In this document: positions 61,119-64,000 of the stretch, piece after piece | Numbering within the stretch: position 1 is the first letter of the stretch | Layout: every line of letters starts with the position of its first letter | Assembly (NCBI RefSeq): GCF_040054535.1 | Contig: NC_090796.1 | Span: 6,437,001 to 6,501,000 of the forward strand | Reading direction: 5' to 3' | Origin: Antennarius striatus | Lineage: Eukaryota; Chordata; Actinopteri; Lophiiformes; Antennariidae | DNA: 64,000 bases | Translations under genes and position numbers: made by a program | The notes under the pieces: model-generated | The model's database searches: none | Told to the model about the DNA's origin: nothing | The model's input: only the letters and a program-made list of their open reading frames with translations

Positions 61119-64000
61119 GTGCTCTCATAGAAAATTGGCCATCTTTCAGCAGTTTATTATCTAACCATAGCTGGACCGCTTTTAATTGACAAGGTTAGGT
61201 AGTACTGCAGACAGCTCAATGGCCACTGGAAAACACTTTTTACCAAAGAGAGGGCTTTTACCTTACTCTGAATACCCTTTTCCTTACCCATAACACAGTG
61301 TACAAGTGTTCATATGGTTTTCATTTCCTGTGGTGTTCTGGATCTGGATGACCACATGTGCTGAGGACTCAACGTGTTGGTATGCATTTTGAAACCTTAT
61401 TTTTTTTATTTTTCATTAACTTGAAAGTTAAAGAAATGCAACATATAAAAAACCAATCAACATTATTAAAATTAGGTGATACATAAAATTGGTAAGGCCT
61501 TTAAAACAAAAACAATGCAGTATAGTACAACACGACATGGGGAAAAAGGAAACTATCTTGCACATTTGTAAAAGCAGATGCTTCCAGGATCAGAGATGTA
61601 TTGATGAACAGGATGAACTATCACTTTTGTTTATTTGCATGATGGCAGAGGTACTAAAAATAGTCCACAGGGTTGCTGGTATGAGTCCCAGGCAATCAAA
61701 TTGGAGAGCCCATTTGAAACTTTAAGATTGTTATTATTTCATCTCAGTAATTTCTTTAGTATTGTGTTTTGGTAGCTATAAAGCTATAATATTAGCACCC
61801 AAACATCTTTGCATTGCATTACTGAACCATCCTTTAAATGAATAAATAGTTAGGTAGCAGGCCAATTACTGAGTCTGCGTCCAAACTCCTGACCGTGAGT
61901 TTACCTCTAGCACAAACAGAGATTGTATAGTACAGTCAGGGATTACGTGAAGGCTTTCAATAGCAGTGTTTACTTTTGGGTTCTGTGTCACATTCTACAT
62001 GGTTGTTTTTTGGTGGCATACTCTACATGACTGCCATGCAGCTACCAGTCTCCTTGGTGTGAGTGCCTTGTTTGAGATATCAGTGGACTAGATTTCAGTC
62101 GATGTATTTTTAAATTTCAGAAATGTCAGTGTTTCAAAGCTAAGAGGTCCCGGGCCTGATGTCACTGTTGAGTTACAGCCAAATGCAAACAGTGCTGGTG
62201 AATTCCACTGTAGAACATATTGGGAAACAAGGAAAGGAAAATACGCTTTATATTTCTCAGCAGGCTGTTCAGTTTTGGGGGTTTTTTGCTGAACTTGATC
62301 AGGACTAAGATGTGTCAAATTCAAAACCTTGGGAAAACACCAAAAAAAAAAATTGTATTATTATTCAACCCAGTTAGCTTCCATGCAGATAATAAAACTA
62401 TACATTTTTCATTTAGTGAATTAAACCAAACCATTCCATTTATTAGGGGGAAGCAGTAACTTAAATACAATCAAACATTAGACGTTTCCTCATTGAGATA
62501 AAGAAGTAACTAGTCAAACAAGTGCGCAGGATTCCAAGCAAACATTTGATTCCAGTCTTATATGGTTGACATTTGTTTCTTTCACCTACATTCAAAGATA
62601 ATAATCAGTAAAGAAGTACTGGGAAGTTTTGCCAGTGAAAGTTCAAAATTCATCAAACACATTGTGGAAACATTGTCTTTCCTGACTACATGTCAATTTT
62701 TGGTCAAATACTTCAAATAATTCTATGTCTTTGACCTGAATCAGGCCTGCCTGCAGTCTTTTGTGTAAGCTGTGATTAGCGGGGAGGTTTGCTGGAGCTA
62801 CTAATTGTTATGAGGAAGCTAATGGAATGTGGTAGGGTGGTTGTTTTGGGCTGGGCTGTTGAAGGACACAAAATCTTAGCCAAGGGGGTCATGATGTTCT
62901 TCTACCAGGCTAGGAAAATAAAAATGTTTGGGCTATAGTCGCTTAACTGCCTTGACTTTGCCAAATTTGATGATTAAAAAGAGACTGTTGACTCTTTGAA
63001 TGTGGGTTTGATGTTTGAGATACCACAACAAGTAGTGGAAAAAATGGCAGTTTTATTAACAACCAAGAATACTAATGTTTTTGCCATTTATGGCCTCAGT
63101 GGTTAAAGTTATATTACTCGGAAGCTGTTTATTTCCAATAACTGACACATTCACAGGAAGCCTTGCAATTATAATTTCAGCAAAACCTTCATACAGTAAT
63201 TACATCCTGGATGGTTGCACCGATTATTTGTTTTTATTTAAATTCCAAGAATTGTTTTCCAGTGACAAATATTGGATAATGATGTCCAAGGCTAAATAGT
63301 TTGGCTGTAATTTTCCCAAAGGCAGAACTGTGACAGCTAATTTATCTAAGCAAAGTTAACATCATCAACATAATGACTGCGGTACATAAACAGTATGCAA
63401 AAGCATCATATATTAGCTCTGGTATGCATCTTAAGAATTGGCAGCCATCCTGGGAATTTTCATAGTGATAGTTAATAGTCATGCAATATTTTAGCTGTGG
63501 CTTCGCATTAAGGTTGGTGATTAATTGTTTCTATTTAGATGTCTTTGGCACCGTCATGAGGTTCACACGTGTGTTGATTAGCATACTGTATATACTATAT
63601 TATAATTCCATTCATACATCAGCTTCAGGTGCTTTTTTTGTTTGGCTATTTAGTTCAATAACATTCTGTTTTAGGATGGCAAATAGATGTTAAACCTTCT
63701 AAAATCCAGCATGGTATTTTAATCATTTTGAGTGTGTTGACATGCTCGCATTAGTATGTAGGAGGTGTTCCCACTCACAATGGCCAATAAGACCAAAACC
63801 CTTATACGTACAGTCTCAGTTAAAACTTACCCTATGGGTCAAAGTAACAGTTAATGAATCCATCCCTGTTGAACGCTATCTTAACACCCGTTCATGGCGT
63901 TTGTGTTGCCATGTGGGTCCCACATGTTTTGTTCTGAAGAAAACAGATCAGAAAAATCAGTGAAAAATGAAGAAGGGCTCAGAATTTTGAACCATGAATA

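Larger units (their letters stand above)
57601..63999. other. Probable large intron or intergenic DNA to the right edge
   Basis: No convincing exon, RNA gene or large transposon was found. It contains an (AC)n microsatellite and a short perfect inverted repeat, both listed separately. All ORFs (up to 101 codons) lack splice or similarity support. Confidence 0.45.

Overview
The window is nuclear DNA from a ray-finned fish, probably a percomorph teleost. The evidence is compact intron-rich vertebrate genes, long (TG)n, (AC)n and (GATA)n microsatellites, and fish-type repeats (RTE-like LINEs, hAT, Tigger/pogo and Tc1-like DNA transposons, a tRNA-derived SINE). Nothing prokaryotic or viral was seen. 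Gene models were built by reading splice sites and translating across them. Names rest on remembered vertebrate protein families, not on a search.

Layout: (1) 1-5039 holds repeats and presumed intron of ubtd1, whose first coding exon (5040-5121, minus) sits head-to-head with mms19. (2) 6310-17207, plus: complete mms19, 31 coding exons, 1031 aa. (3) 19324-25400, minus: zdhhc16, 366 aa, convergent with mms19, with a 16-bp-TSD LINE copy in its last intron. (4) 25820-34087, plus: complete vps35l, 30 coding exons, 967 aa, head-to-head with zdhhc16. (5) 37032-42660, minus: complete get4, 9 coding exons, 323 aa, convergent with vps35l and carrying a second copy of the same LINE in intron 1. (6) 44.1-46.9 kb: SINE and a broken LINE. 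(7) 47.4 kb to the right edge: the 5' part of an unrecognised plus-strand gene with long introns, two candidate non-coding 5' exons, one coding first exon and one possible alternative first exon. The rest of that gene lies outside the window.

The genes are housekeeping components of unrelated processes. mms19 is the cytosolic Fe-S targeting adaptor. zdhhc16 is a palmitoyltransferase of ER/Golgi membranes. vps35l is the Retriever/Commander recycling subunit. get4 belongs to tail-anchored protein targeting. ubtd1 is a ubiquitin-domain adaptor. The ubtd1-mms19-zdhhc16 order matches the human 10q24 block, while vps35l and get4 are on other chromosomes in human, so the window also records rearrangement between the lineages.

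No clearly new biological system was found. The most notable signals are a UG-repeat 3' splice site in vps35l, a textbook U12-type intron in vps35l, a pair of in-phase alternative first exons in the right-hand gene, an internally deleted Tigger element retaining HTH coding pieces, a chimeric LINE ORF, and a small membrane-type ORF in the zdhhc16 3' UTR.
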